Shown here: piece after piece, positions 1-13,200 of the stretch
How the letters are laid out: every line of letters begins with the position of its first letter
Numbering within the stretch: position 1 is the first letter of the stretch
DNA from: Baylisascaris procyonis
Lineage: Eukaryota; Nematoda; Chromadorea; Rhabditida; Ascarididae
Reading direction: 5' to 3'
DNA length: 64,000 nt
Assembly: GCA_037389465.1 (NCBI GenBank)
Contig: JAZARR010000074.1
Coordinates: 62,001 to 126,000, forward strand
The notes under the pieces: generated by a model
The model's database searches: none
Told to the model about the DNA's origin: nothing
The model's input: the letters and a program-made list of their open reading frames with translations, nothing else
Made by a program: the position numbers and the translations under genes

Positions 1-2180
1 ATCATCCTGGGCGGCGCCCGTTATGCCATCAACATAATCGCAGCTCTTGTCGAACTGAACTTCAAGAATGTTGGCCGACGTCTCCTTCATATAACCACTA
101 TTGCCGCAATCGTTCTGCTTATGGCAGCTCTTATGCTCACCGAATTTCTCATCCGTATGTAAATTATGGCGCTTTTTAAGGAAAAAAAACATATCGTTGC
201 ATAACTGCTTTATGCTACCAACTTGTTTTAATTCGAAATTCTTTATAATACGCAGTTTGAGATGAAAGAAACACAAATATTTATAACATTTTAATACGAG
301 TTGATCCTTCGTGCACCGATTTTTTCAGTTCTTTATCTTTGTGGAATTTTGATGTGTTTCGAAAAATTGCAGCGAAATGAGCTAATGGAAAATTCAGCGA
401 AAACATTCTTTAGTTGCTTGCACTCAGACAAGCCAAAAATTTGTTAAGCTATCTCTGAAAAGATAGGATATCGAGTATGATAATCACTTTGCACTTTTAA
501 CTCCAAAGAATAAATCTTTGAGTACTATAGATGGCCAAATTTCTCTTCAAAAGGTTTGCTTTACAATAACTGTGTTGATTTAGATCCAGAGCTGGTGGCA
601 TTGAAGAAAGCGCGAATGGAGGGAAGACCAGGTTCGTTTTGCCGATTCATTGCACTAATGATGTCACAAGAGTTTTGAATTGTAAATTAAACAGTTTGAA
701 ATCACCGTCTCATCGAAACTAATATTTCATCCGATATTCATCGGTGCTGTGACCATGCATATCGGGACAATCCGATAGGGTACGATAAGCAAATAATGTC
801 ATCTGATGTTCAACTTCTCACAAAAAATAAGTGAAAGTTTATTGAGTTAGTGTAAGAACCATTTCAGTGTTATAATTTGACTAACCGAAATGTCTACCCT
901 TGATATTCTTTGACGAATTCAGCCTCTATTCGTTTCAACGGTCAGGAATACCATAACTAAACAAGAAAGGGAAATGAATTTCTTAAGTCTTAACCGAACT
1001 GCACTTGCCATTGCATAGACCTGATATGCTGCAACCGTCATGAGGCTTCTTCGCATTCCTACGTTGCAATAAGTTGGACGAACTTTATACACATTCCATA
1101 TCCGATGTGCGCCGTAGTATGTAGTAGAGTAATGAGTGAGTACTCCACATTTCCTGCCAAGATGTGGCCTATATTTAAATATCTATGCGGTGAATATATC
1201 TTCCGATGAAAATGTAATACACATTCTCATCACTCATATGGTTTTAACTTGTAAAGTATGCGAATTTTTTCAGTAAACTCAACAATAGAAACGATTTCAT
1301 TAGTGACACGTTATGCAGCGTTGCTTGCGGCAGCAATGTGCACCGAAGTGTTCGTGTTAGATGCTGTACAACCGTCTGAACTATTCCCAACACCGATTCG
1401 CAGTGGTGGCAATGCGCTTATTCAAGTATTCAATCGACTCGGCACAATCTGCAGTCCTCTCGCATTCATTCCTGTAAGCTAATTAAAGTACCTTGTATGC
1501 CACATCTGCTTATTATGGGCATGTTGTTTGCCTATGATTTCTCCTTATTAGATAAGAACTTTTAAGTTTCAACTTTAAATAAAGTCGGTCTGAAATTGCT
1601 CTTTATTACCATCAATGAAGCCATACAGAGCAGTGCATTTGCATTATATTATGCACATCGTTTCCATCAATCTTTCCTTAAGTTGTAATTTCCCATCTCG
1701 TATGTGAAACCCATAATATGTAGTAGACCAAAGAAATAGGTTTGGAGTGAATCAAAACTGTCATAAAAAATGAGATTATCCTTGATTTTTTGAAATCTTA
1801 CTCCTCTTATTCACTTCGCAGATCTCTCAAGCAAAAGTTATATAATTTCATTTTCAAGAAGGTCAGGAAAGTAAAGCTCATAATGTTGCCATGCACCAGC
1901 GTTTTCTATATGTTGACTCGACCAAACCATTTGTGACAGCATCGTTTAGGCGGCTGGTTGGCCCGCTGCACCATATCTTCTTATGACGCTGACAAGTCTC
2001 GCTGATCTGGTGCTGTACTCAATGTGGATCCCAGAAACGAGAGGAAAGCCATTGCCTGATAAGATGCCAGCTGATATGAAAGAAGAGGAGCCAGACGGTA
2101 ACCCCTTGCTTATCAGCGCCACCACCACCCCGGATGACGAAGAGCCTCAAGCGAGAGCCAGACATCTCGGTGGTCACTGA
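1..2180 (+). CDS. SLC22-like MFS transporter, 3' part (5' end outside window)
   Basis: This is the C-terminal part of a twelve-helix major facilitator superfamily carrier of the organic cation/anion (SLC22) type, expected in the plasma membrane moving small organic ions. I place four exons: 1-154, 584-631, 1274-1473 and 1950-2180, stop TGA 2178-2180. The phases join without a break into 210 residues. Exon 1 encodes a transmembrane pair; exon 2 a charged loop (HPELVALKKARMEGRP); exon 3 the helix 10-11 region with the family signature ELFPTPIRSGGNALIQ; exon 4 the last helix and IPETRGKPLPD, the counterpart of the PETKGxxLP end of SLC22 members. A hydrophilic tail of about 40 residues follows, rich in acidic residues and threonine. 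Introns begin GTATGT, GTTCGT and GTAAGC and end in TTTAG or TTTTTTCAG. SV2/SVOP-like carriers are an alternative, but the PLPD end favours SLC22. The substrate cannot be read from this part. Confidence 0.82.
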
Positions 2181-4929
2181 AAAGTTGAAAATTCGCTGTG
2201 TTTTGAAGTATCTCGAGGAATCGGTCTCTAACGCAGCAGTCTCCGTTTCAGATGTATCATGAGTGTAGTAAGAAACGCGCCTTTCATTTCTTCTCAGCTT
2301 GCACTCTACCTTTTGGTCGTTGAAGTTTTTATCCAATTACTGCTCGTTCGAACGGAAGCAACTGCACAAAAATTTTTAAATTTTTCATCGCAGAGTTTCC
2401 TTGGAAACGAACAACTTGCGTTTACTGATTTATCACATTCGCGTGACAATTGCTACTGAAAAAGTTCTGAAAGGCGTGTTTGCCCATTTCGAGCTTTAAT
2501 TTTAGATGAGCCTAAAGCCTGCAAATGTAAGACCTAATCATCAAATTATTGTAGCACATTCTTCGCTATCTGCTAAGAGCCGCACGGCAAATAGCAAAGA
2601 GATGTTGAAACATTCCTTTCCTAAGTTTGACACCAACTAAATGTCCCCTTTTTGTGTCCACACACTCGTCATATCCACATTTCGTAATTTTCACATTCTT
2701 TTTTCATTTGCACCCATTACTTCTATTTATTGCAGTATTACTGAGCATAATCAGCATTAGTGCATACTATAGGTATTTATATTGTAAGTTTTTTTGTTTT
2801 TGTTCACTGGATTCTGGGATGATATCAGAGAAAATGATCAAATTCAATGGAGAAAGTCAGATGTGCTTTCAATATTTATATTCACAAATTTGACATTTGT
2901 GGTGAACTTTTTTCACTATGCTTTGCTTAGAAGGCTTCCAAAATTGAGCCAAATTGAGCCAAATTTGCGCGAACCATAAAAAACTTAGGTGTGAAAGACA
3001 CGTAAAGAACGGCTGAAAGGGGTTCAGTGCTTGCTCGCACCTTGAATATTGACAACTTTGCTCGCACTTTCACTTTACTTTAAACCTGTCCAACAGAGAA
3101 CAATTCAGTGCTGTTGTCCATCAGCACCGCTGGTCGCTGAACGGTTCCACTGATCTCGACTTACGATGCGGTGCTCTTGAACGTAAATTGCTGTTTGTAA
3201 CTTGTGAGACGCTTTCATTCAAAAAAGATAAAAAATTTCACTAGAAACGAGTTCCGTTCATTCAGTTTCATCATGAAGTTTCCCAAAAGCGTTTTAATGC
3301 ATTCTGAGTTGGACCGCTGCCTCATCGTAACTCACTCTGAGCCTCGGAAGGTCTCATCATCCACGTATGTTCTGCAGATTATAATGTTGTACATTTATGT
3401 TCTGTTGCGTTTGTCGTGCGTGTCAACAATATTACTATGCTCTGTCTGTCTTCAAATTCACTATATATTGCCTGACCCATAGGCAAATTTCATTATGCAT
3501 TATCTTTTCACTGATTTTCCTCTATATAAACAACAAATTCTGAGCATTTTTCATATTCTTTCAGATACTGACTTCTGTTCCTTTCAATAAAGCATTGTTA
3601 TTTTGTGTTTTGATGTGAACACCTGTCTGTTGGTCAGATATTTAGTTCTTTGCAATTGAATGCGGATCTCCGTGCAAATTAAGGTGGGATGTTTCATCGT
3701 AACCCCTTATTAACAGTTATCTTTGTCTCGAGATCAAACGATAAGCCAAGGGAACTCGCTCAAATCTTCACCTTGAAAATGATCTATTTTTTATGTTCAC
3801 CTATGATTTTTTATTTTTATTTATTTATTTATCTTTATTTTTTGAGAGAGAGTGAGAGAGGATGATTTTTTGAGAGAGGAAGAAAGCGAAGTTCGTTGCC
3901 AGATTGTTGACGTGGCAGTCATGCCAGTGCAAGTAGATGAAGTGGGGCATGTAATGCGGGCAACATTCTTTAAGATGCCTCGGTATCTGCCAACGACTTT
4001 CCGGCACATGCCGCGTGCATCAACGCTAGTAATTGGGGCAAACTCTGTTGTATAGATGAAGTGAAGGAGCTTAGCCTTCATTTGTGTTGGATCAATTGTT
4101 CTTTCTTAACTGGACGATGGGTTTTGCAAATGCAGCAAAAACAGTGCAGAAAACTCAATCCTAGCTGTGCCTGAATGCCCCATTTTCCCAACATTCGTGC
4201 AAGATCGTTCCATATTCCGATGAATTTGAATGTAGGAAATCAGCTTCACTATGACAATACAGCCGAAACAAAACTTGAGAAGCTCTTATGAAAACGCTCA
4301 AACAAATTCATTAGCAATAACGAAATGCGAATATAACATCACTTAGCTATTACGATATACTCCAAACCAGACTTGCAAATTAAGCTGATCTGTTTAACAC
4401 CTAACGTATTTTAGTGTGTCAATGCACACCATGATGCTTTTATTTTGATTATAGACAGAGAAAAGAGCTTACAGCATGTAACTGATGCTGCATCTTTAAT
4501 TAGTTTCTATGAGGCTGCCTCAACCTTCTTCTGCGAACGTCGTGTTTCACCTTTCCTTCTCTCAGGAGGAATAACTATGACAATGGGTATGTCCATTCAG
4601 CAGAATATGTAGACGTGAGGTAAACTTAATGTTCGATTGGGGATCACATTCGAACTCAACGCTCAAGTCTGGCTTCAGGAACGTTGAAGTTCAAATGATT
4701 GCATTTTTACTACAATCTATGGAATCTGACAGCAGTATCCCAATTTTGGAGATCGTCAACGAGAAGATAAAACATGGCCATCGTGATATTACATCAAATT
4801 TATTTACTTGTTTATTTATTTCAACGTCTTGACGTGAGAAAGCATCCAAAAGTGTGTAAGTATAAACAACAGAGATGAGCAAGACATTCGCGAAGCTAGT
4901 CTGAGCAAACAGAAATTCGATATGAAAGA
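2181..4929. other. Intergenic, no gene seen
   Basis: No exon could be supported here. The stretch holds T-rich and simple-sequence DNA, notably a TTTA/GAGA low-complexity patch at about 3805-3880 and a short tandem AAATTGAGCC at 2940-2965. Open frames near 2627-2979 and 3204-3482 have no recognisable domain. A tiny hydrophobic segment between an acceptor-like TTTATTGCAG and a donor-like GTATTT (about 2746-2772) is too short to call. Confidence 0.5.
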
Positions 4930-5640
4930 GGAGCAGTAAAATGTAGGTGGAAACGACTCTGCACAGTTCGAAAGCTGAAGAGGTGGGTGCATTAAGGACA
5001 TCGGCAGGAAGCAGATTCCAAACACGTGCAGCTCGAAACTGCAAAATATGCAGAGCATTATTTGGCAGCCTGAAACTGATACCCATATCGATTTTGAGGA
5101 GAAGGAAACTGAAATACTTCTGATAGCGAGATGTCGCGAAAGCCGAATACAATTTTATACCAAAGAGTGAAGTCGAATTTCGGTCTGTAATCTTTGAAGG
5201 ATTCCACGCTGAAAATTTTCGCCTGATAGTGTAACTTGGCTGATATGGGCAATGGTAGGCTTTGCGATAAGTAATACAGGTGAAACGTTTCTGCACATTC
5301 TCTAACAGTTTGATATCAGGAACTAAGTAAGGAGATTACTAGAGTGCAGCATTCCAAAATGGGTAGGTGGTGGATTATTAAGGCGCTTCGATCATGCTCA
5401 ATCCATGCATGCTGTAGATATCGAAGAAAACGACTTGCAATTTTAAACATTTAACGCCATTTAGAATGCTCTTCACTTATAAGTCTTTAAGTCGAATATA
5501 TTCAATTGGTGAGATAGTCAGAGTATCGTTCTAGACCGATGCCGACGAGATTGCAATCCGAAATGCCAATAATTAAGTTCCTTATGAACAAAACATTCAG
5601 AAAGTTTAGCTTTTTCCTGCCAATTTGCAAGATGCTTGGT
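4930..5640 (-). pseudogene. Decayed CR1-type LINE reverse transcriptase (C-terminal part)
   Basis: On the minus strand successive fragments follow the C-terminal half of a CR1/jockey-type non-LTR retrotransposon reverse transcriptase, in the expected order but in different frames. From 5635 downward comes ILQIGRKK followed by a C-N-L-V-G-I-G-L block, the usual cysteine / D-L-G-V step. At about 5360-5337 is ILECC (family LEYC). At 5335-5282 is SPYLVPDIKLLENVQKRF (family SP-L--DI--LE-VQ-RFT). At 5026-4985 is RVWNLLPADVLNAP, the conserved R-xxWNxLP-xxVxxAP near the protein end. A frameshift lies near 5336-5340 and stops interrupt 5360-5500, so the copy is dead. The 201-codon frame at 4691-5296 is the longest in the window and is explained by this relic. 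No endonuclease domain or 3' tail was identified. Confidence 0.72.
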
Positions 5641-6292
5641 TCCTGTTTTGCCCCTCTATCATTGGTTGCTCCAAATCCCTTCTCTTTTGGGGCTCCACCA
5701 GACGCTGTGCAATCTGGCAACAAGACAGGAGGCTAAAGTTTTCATTAAGCCTTGAAAAAGTCAAGAGTAGTAACGGCGAAGGGGGATAACACAACGGCAG
5801 AGGGGGAGGGGGTCGCCGCTCCAAAAGAGCTTTGGCACGAATAGCGCCATCTCCACACCAAACAGCACCGGACACTCCTCACGCCGGAGCCATTTCGCCC
5901 TTCGTTTGCAAATCGCTAAGGTCTGAACCGATCTTGGACCGACTCTGGCTAAGACGGCACCTCACGTAGACAACTAGAAGCACACTGATTCCTGCATGAA
6001 AATACGCTCTCCTATCACATGCACCGACCCTTATCTCAAAGCCCTTATTTGTGGAGAGTTTGCCCTGGCATCTATGCCGATCCAATGGGTATCACTGAGC
6101 CTCATCACATTTACTTAACCTATGTGAGCATCACTCGTGCAAAGGTGGGGTGGGGAACATCTTTATGCGTATTAAGCAAAAGTGGTGGCGTCATATAGTC
6201 CACGTGAATGTATTGTCTTGGGAAAGTGATGACAAATAATGAGAGGATGAGACAGGGCGGAATGCCGTCACTGCGCTGACCGACCTATTTGA
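5641..6292. other. Intergenic, slightly GC-richer, no gene seen
   Basis: A stretch of raised GC with a G-rich run at 5801-5812 separates the LINE relic from the CPG4-like gene. It may include more LINE-derived sequence on the minus strand, but I could not match any further motif. The promoter of the next gene should lie here; no TATA box or SL acceptor was convincing. Confidence 0.4.
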
Positions 6293-9200
6293 ATGGCGTT
6301 TATTCGTCTACTGACCATCATCATGAACACTTCCATCATTGACTGTACTTTGCGATGCGTTCTGCTATTGGCGCTCATTCAAATGTGTCAAACGCTGAGA
6401 CCGAAACGCGATTTTATGTACGTATCGGAGATGAATGCCACAGATCCGAGTTGTTTTCAGGTAAAAAATTCAGCGTGTTTTTGATAAACTCTATTGCTCT
6501 TTTGATAAGTTTTTTTAATTTTCGATATTTTTTTCACAGTCAACAATCTTTTGATAAAACCAATTCCAATCTGGCCGTGAATTCAGTGCTAGTTATTATT
6601 CTGATCATTGGCATTATGCACTGTTCAATTTTGCTGTCTAAATGCTACAATAGAACTGAGAAGAAATGGAATTCAAGCAGCACATAACTGCCAGCAGAAT
6701 CGTTCACATAGCATGTTGCTAGATAACAATCCGCGAGCCTAGCGATCGCTTCTGCAAACAGTATTTGCATTAGTAATGAGCGTGGAGTAAGGGTTTCCGC
6801 AAAAACTATCTTACCAAATGCAATCCAGTTTGTGAATACTTTGACCAGATTATTCGAGAGCTGACCGAAATCTTCATTTCGCTGAAGATAGCTGCTCCAT
6901 TGTATAGAAACCCTTAGGTTAAGTTTTGTTTTGTCATGCAAAATCTCGCAAAAACTTCAAAATTTGAGCTTGAAGGTGTTGATAAGAACTCCATGGGCAG
7001 CTCTTCTGTATCGCATATTAACCAATACTGAGTGATTGCTTGAATCTTGAAGTTGTTCGTGAATGTGAGTCGTTTATATATCCAGCTACATGCCTGTGAT
7101 GCTGTACATCACTTGGATTGTGACTCTATAATTGTGAGTAACTCTATAGTTCTACAATTACGCGGTTGATTATAATACATTCATTTAAAAAACCAATATG
7201 TTTGAAGTTTGCTGAATCGAGGTCAGCATTTTACTGCACATATCAGACCGAAGTTTCTTATGCCGTTTGCCTAGAACCAGTATCCACTCATCTATTTATT
7301 TTTGAGTAGTGCAGATCACAGAGGATCTAGGAATCTTGGGAGTTTCACAATGTCCTCAACGTTGCATTTTTCACTGGCAGACGTCAGCCTCTTCTAGAGA
7401 TAGATGCATGTGACAGGAGAATTTCTGCTTGGTCATAAGATTTTCATTGATTATATTGGTTCCCTCCCGAGGAGACGATGAATCTTTCTTGCCACTTATT
7501 GAATCTCTATCGACCGATAATCGCTTAGATACTTGTAATCACAGCTTAGACGCATCATCTGACATTCTTGAATATTATCACTTTTGAATTGCTGAAATGC
7601 AGACTTGACGTGAAGACTCCACCCAATCATTGACCTCTATTCTGCATCATCGATCCTATCAATTCCTCGCAGCAAATGCACTAATAGAAAATTGAAGAGT
7701 TCCTGAATTTTTTCTAGTCTAGGTTTATGCGCTTCATGGCATTATTAGAAGCTTCACCTTGTTAAACAAAAACGTTTATGAAACAGTTAATGTCAACATT
7801 CGGCTCAGATGCTTATCCTGTTCCCGAAACTCCTTAAAGAATAAAACACTTTTTTATTACGGAGATTTTCTTATGGAATGTTGAGCAAATAGGGTAAAAG
7901 TTTTTTGCTCGTTAAAGAGTGTTTTTTAAGGACTGCAACGATTTTTGGAAGAGTTCTTTTCAATCGGAATTCGGCATGAATGTGACCGACTTCTATGATT
8001 TTCCGCTTCATCCGGTGATCCTAGACAGAAAAGGCTATCTACTTTATTGCAACATTTCCCACAAACGAACGCAATGCTACATCGACGAGTGCGGCGATCA
8101 GGTGCGTTTTGCTCATTGATACTGCATACTACAGCTGAAAGGTTAAAATGTTTACAAAAAAATCACGTAATTTCAATCAATTGTGGTTCGTCTCCAACGG
8201 AAAATTATTCTGCCGGATGCATTTCAGTATGCAGCTAGGTGCATCTCTTCAATTGAATATCGGAAAAATGTGCGGTCATTGATTTTTTATTTAACTCTAA
8301 ACCTACTGTCCAGAACGCACCTTAAAATTCGTCTCATTTGATTCTATTTATTTGTTCTACCTGATGCCGTTCCACAAACAAGTCAACGATCCTTAACGTA
8401 TTCAGAATATTTTCGAGTGCTTCAAAAGATCCTATCGTTCATATTTGATTTCCATTATTTATTCTTTGTTAATACACTAAAATTGGCACAAATGATGTGT
8501 TATCATAACCTAACTTAGCCATTCGATCAGGTGAATAATTTAATGCTACGTTCTATTTGTAGTTCTAATTGATAGAGCATAATGATGTTTATGGTCGATG
8601 GTAAATAACTATTTTCCTTGAATCAAGATCCCTCAATGCTTCATCAGCGATCGAGAAAACTTATAGAGAGGGCTATCCATAATAGACAGCTGCTTATGTC
8701 ATACTTGCTTTTATCCACACGTCATAAACGATGATTATGTGGCAGATCGCTTTAAAAAAAGAGTTGCACATGACGTGGATGAGTGCTTCATTTGATGAGC
8801 ATTTTATTTAATCAAAATATGCGGCACTTTATGCACTCAAGTGACCATTTCCATGAATTATGAGGCATATTTATTAGGTCCATCGCCTATTCATAGTTGG
8901 GCTCAGTGAAAACATTCAAAAAAACAGCGTTTCAATTGCAGACATTCTTCACGCATTGCAAAGTGCATACAAATATAGAATGGAATTTTCAGTCAGCAGA
9001 TCGTGTCTTCTCACCGTCCAACTTTCTCTGCAAATTTAAGCGAGAAGATTTCCTAGAGGCACGTAAATGCCTTGAGAAGACTGAACCATTGACGTTTCTT
9101 AAGTGTGATCAATCCTGTCATATGGAAGCACTAAAAGTTGTTCAGAAACAAGAAAGAGCTGCTCTTGGAAAGGTTTATTTTCACTGCTTATGCCTCTCTT

Positions 9201-10251
9201 TATAGCAATAACTCTTTCAGACTGATTTTGAATAAAAAGAAATCAATTTCGATAGTATTGTCTATCCATTTGGTGCATCTTATGATGAATTTTCATATGC
9301 TTTTTGCATATTTCGAAAAATGCAGCAATTAAAATAAAACTTGCAATAAAATGACGTCCGACTGAGCTGAATGTTATTTTTATACTGTCTTTACGAGAAC
9401 CCGGTGAGGGTATCTCAAGGTCAACTCACTTCGATGGGTTCATCGAATAGTGTGAGCAATATTTTTTAGCTTCAGTATTATTATGAGAGCTAATATGAGA
9501 AGTTGATATTTTATTCGGCGAGAGTTTGTAATGCTGCAATCATTTCGCTGTGCAACAAGATGACAGTTCCACTTGCTGAGATATTCAATCAATGAAACAT
9601 CCTCATGCACCAGTGATAATCTTTAAAGATTTCTAATTATATTTCGAGTAGATATATTTGAAATATCACACTCAAAATATCTTTCAGGTGTTCACAAAGG
9701 CCGAAATGAGCAACTACGAAAGAGAGCTCGATTTATTGTGCACTTTCCAAGCTTGCTACAAACAATGCGAGCAAGGTTTGTCAGTTGCATTCAACGTATA
9801 ATATGAAATGATGATTTTTTTGGACAAATAATCTACATTTTTTACAATAAGTTTGCCACGATTGCAGAACAAAGCTTCAATATAAGTTAATTTGCGTCAA
9901 AGTAGAAGCATATCTAATTCGAATACATAATTAAAATTTATAACCTTCAGCCATCGCAGTTCAACCGTTTTAACCGTTAGTGTGCTATATCGCAACTACT
10001 GTAGATCTTCACACTGTGTGCTTCTAATTTGTGTATTATTTACAGAAATTGTGCAAGAAAGTTGCGATCGTAGTGAAGCAGAATCCGCATTGGCATTAAT
10101 ATCACAATACGTCTCATGGCATGCTTCAGACATCTACGATTGGCATATTCTTTCCGATTCGATACATCAATTTCCAGCAAGCTGCCAACGCCTTGCTTTA
10201 TCACCACCTGATTCCGATCCTATCGTTCAAATTATGAATGGAATGCAGTAA
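6293..10251 (+). CDS. Secreted cysteine-rich CPG4-domain-like protein, five exons
   Basis: Five exons, 6293-6460, 7931-8101, 8942-9172, 9688-9775 and 10046-10251 (stop TAA), join in phase to 287 residues. The N-terminus is a signal peptide; Met1 or the internal Met12 (6326) would both serve, with hydrophobic [10 protein letters not shown] before the cleavage region. The mature part carries cysteines at 54, 58, 96, 105, 110, 119, 143, 156, 168, 172, 208, 213, 217, 226 and 266. The blocks [36 protein letters not shown] and a closing P-A-S-C-Q-R-L match the spacing I know for the nematode CPG4 domain (chondroitin proteoglycan 4 family). Members are extracellular; some carry chondroitin, but no Ser-Gly cluster is visible, so I would not assume that here. 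Candidate N-glycosylation sites are N-M-N-V-T and C-N-I-S. An AATAAA at 10682-10687 could end a 430-base 3' UTR. The family assignment is from memory of the pattern. Confidence 0.72.
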
Positions 10252-13200
10252 TGTTGTATATATTAAATTTGATGTGATGGTAGATCGTTGTGGCAGGATC
10301 GCTCAGAAATTTCAATCCACTGTTCCAGAAATTTGCATGAAAGTAGTTGTTTCCCTTGCGGCAGCACAAAGTTCCACCTGCCTTCTAACTTGCCATTCAG
10401 TTTTCTTTCATCAAGGAGAAATCACAAGGTATTCAATGTTGCTTATTATTCAGCTACTGTTGGTTATGAAATGGGGAAATTTTTTGGGAAGAAAGTTTTG
10501 TTGCATGAGATCAACCATGACATTTTGTTGTCTGGAATGGAGAATTTTAACACCGTAGAACAACAAATAGCTGTCCAAAATGCGAATGACGACCAGAACC
10601 TGCTATTTTTGATGTATTCGCGTGAGAAGCATTACACTGAAAATGACAGCTTTGAAAATTTTCTATAGAAACGTACAACGGAATAAAAACAGTTACTGAA
10701 AAATTGTTCAGCGTGGACTATGAAATTCACATTGATTTTATAAAATCGCACCAGAAATTCGATCATTATGAGGCGGAAGCATGCCTTCTCATGTTATTGC
10801 TCTGAGCACTTTTTATCCAACAAGGAAATATATCGGCTTGTATTGCATCGTCGTCACAATCGGAATGTAGCGACGCATATACGCTGTAAGGAATCCGTGA
10901 ATCAATCATTCATCGTTCTAATGGCATGGATGAATGGGCAAGCACAAATTTGACGGCGTACATGAACGGCTGAATTTGTAGAACGAAACCTGAGCTTGAA
11001 ATTCTTGTCTGAGTCCTTTTAGAGAAATTTTTCGTTACAGTGAAATAAATATTCTAGAATTTAGGTCTCAATAGTCATTCTTGGTGGTTTCCTGTGCAAG
11101 CTTTTCAGAAATATTCCCCGATTATCTGGTTACCGCACAATCCTAAATAAGTACTGAGTTATGAATCTTAACTTTTACCTAAAGTTTTCATTACCATCTT
11201 TCAAATTCCTTCGGATATGTTGTGTATCCCTTTATTCCGTGACATCATAAGGCTAGGCCTGCTTGTAAGGACCAACCTGAATTTATTTTCTCGAACTGAT
11301 AGGAAGACTTTGATGGCTCGAAAGTCACGGTACTTGGGATAAAAGTTTGAATATAAATATGTCGCCCTTGGCGTTCAGCCTCAGGCAATTTTAAAGGATT
11401 GGTTTTCAGAATCCTCGCCGTATTTTCCTTCCCCAAACGCCGCTTTGCCCTTGAGCAACCTCCTCGCTTCTGATAATTATCGTACCTTCCTTTTGCGCCT
11501 ATCAATAATGTCTTGAATGGCGCGATCAAGTGGAGCACTACCTATAGTATCGAGCAAGTGAGCAGAGACTGATGAATCGAGGCGAATGTGGGTCACCATA
11601 GTCGACAGTAAACATCCGCTCCGATGGGTTGGACGACACATCGACAATTTTATAGTGACTGCAACTATGCATATTCATTCCGAATGTAAATGAAGAATGT
11701 CGATAAAGAAATTAGCAAAAAGCTGGTGTCACACATCTCAAGCAACTCAACGGTGATTGGCAGATGAAGTTTAATTTGCGAGTTCGTGGTTTAACAGCTC
11801 ACTGCCGCTCACGTTTTTCGGCCGGCTCAATTGTAGCAGTATCATGTACATTAAATCTCGCAGAACTAGCCTTTCATGTTGGACTGGATAGACAGGCATG
11901 CACAAAGAGTTGTTGTATACTCTTTATGGCGACTGTTCAAAAGACGCGAAAAGATATATACATGACAATATTGAGACGTCCGGTTTCTCCAGAAAAACAA
12001 AAGCGAACTTAGTGGTTGTGCTCATGTAAAGTAAGGAATGCATTAAAGTACAAAAACACCTAAGCAAGCACTTTTTACGATAAGCACATAAGATCTTGTT
12101 TTCGGAAGACTACGAAATACGCAAATTCCTGAAAGCTTGCCGGAAATCTCCACTGCTTGTCCTGTAAACGATATACAACTGAAGTGCTGCTTGAATCGAC
12201 TCGTGAATTCCGACTTGCATCTTTTGATGCGACTCCTCAATAGGCTCCTGTAGTGCATGATAAATACGGAAGCTCGTGCATTCACGAACGTAATCTTCCG
12301 CTTTTTTGGGCGTTGTTGCACCGATGTAGAAATGTCTCGCGGACTTTATACTACGAGCATGAGACAAATCGTTGACCGATTCCCTGAATAACAAATCGTT
12401 GACCGATTCCCTGAAAGATATCATCTACGTAACAATTCTACGAGGTAGCAATAGAAGAGAGTTTATAGCAATTGGCGGGATTGATTAATATTCTGTATTG
12501 ACGGGATTAATAAATATTCTTTGTATAGCTGGTGCAGTAGCAATGCAATTAACTAAAGGAAGAAATATGATATGGTGTTGAAGCATACACCATTTTGCTG
12601 AAGCATTTACCATTCCTTTTCTTTAATGGCCTCCTGTTAGATTCGATTTCAAATGCATATGACTTATAGTGGTTAATTTAGGCAACAGCGAGATGTGAGA
12701 CACCCATCAACAGAATTTCAGAGACAATTTATTTTACAACAGACATTAACTGCCCCAATCAGTATTTTAATTCATCAAAACCTCTTTATAGAGCAGCGGC
12801 TTCCTCAGTCCTCACTACTCGCCTCTCGTTCGAGCTCGTTGCTGGTCAGATGCACTTCAACCTCTATACTTTGCTTAACTTTCGACTCACTGTGGACCGA
12901 TTCTCTTATGATCCCGTCGTTAGCATAAGTGGAAAATCGTTTACGAAAGCACCGGAGAACTGAACAGAAGTGTGATTTATGTTACAAACCCTGGACATTA
13001 CCATTAAAACTATATCATTATTACAAACCAAGGCAATCCTCTCGTCAGTTTGCCTGCTCGGGTTTCTTTACAGTATGGTCCCACCAGGAATTCCACGCCG
13101 GTTCCATTGCATGCTTTTGGATCATCCTGAAAAATATTGCTGCAATTGCTTGCTCCAGAATCAACAAAACGATAATATGAAAACAATGATGAAACAGAGA

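Noticed and set aside
12680..12963. 94-codon open stretch behind a TTTAG acceptor
   Set aside because: Protein-like composition but no start, no donor, no following exon and no recognised family.
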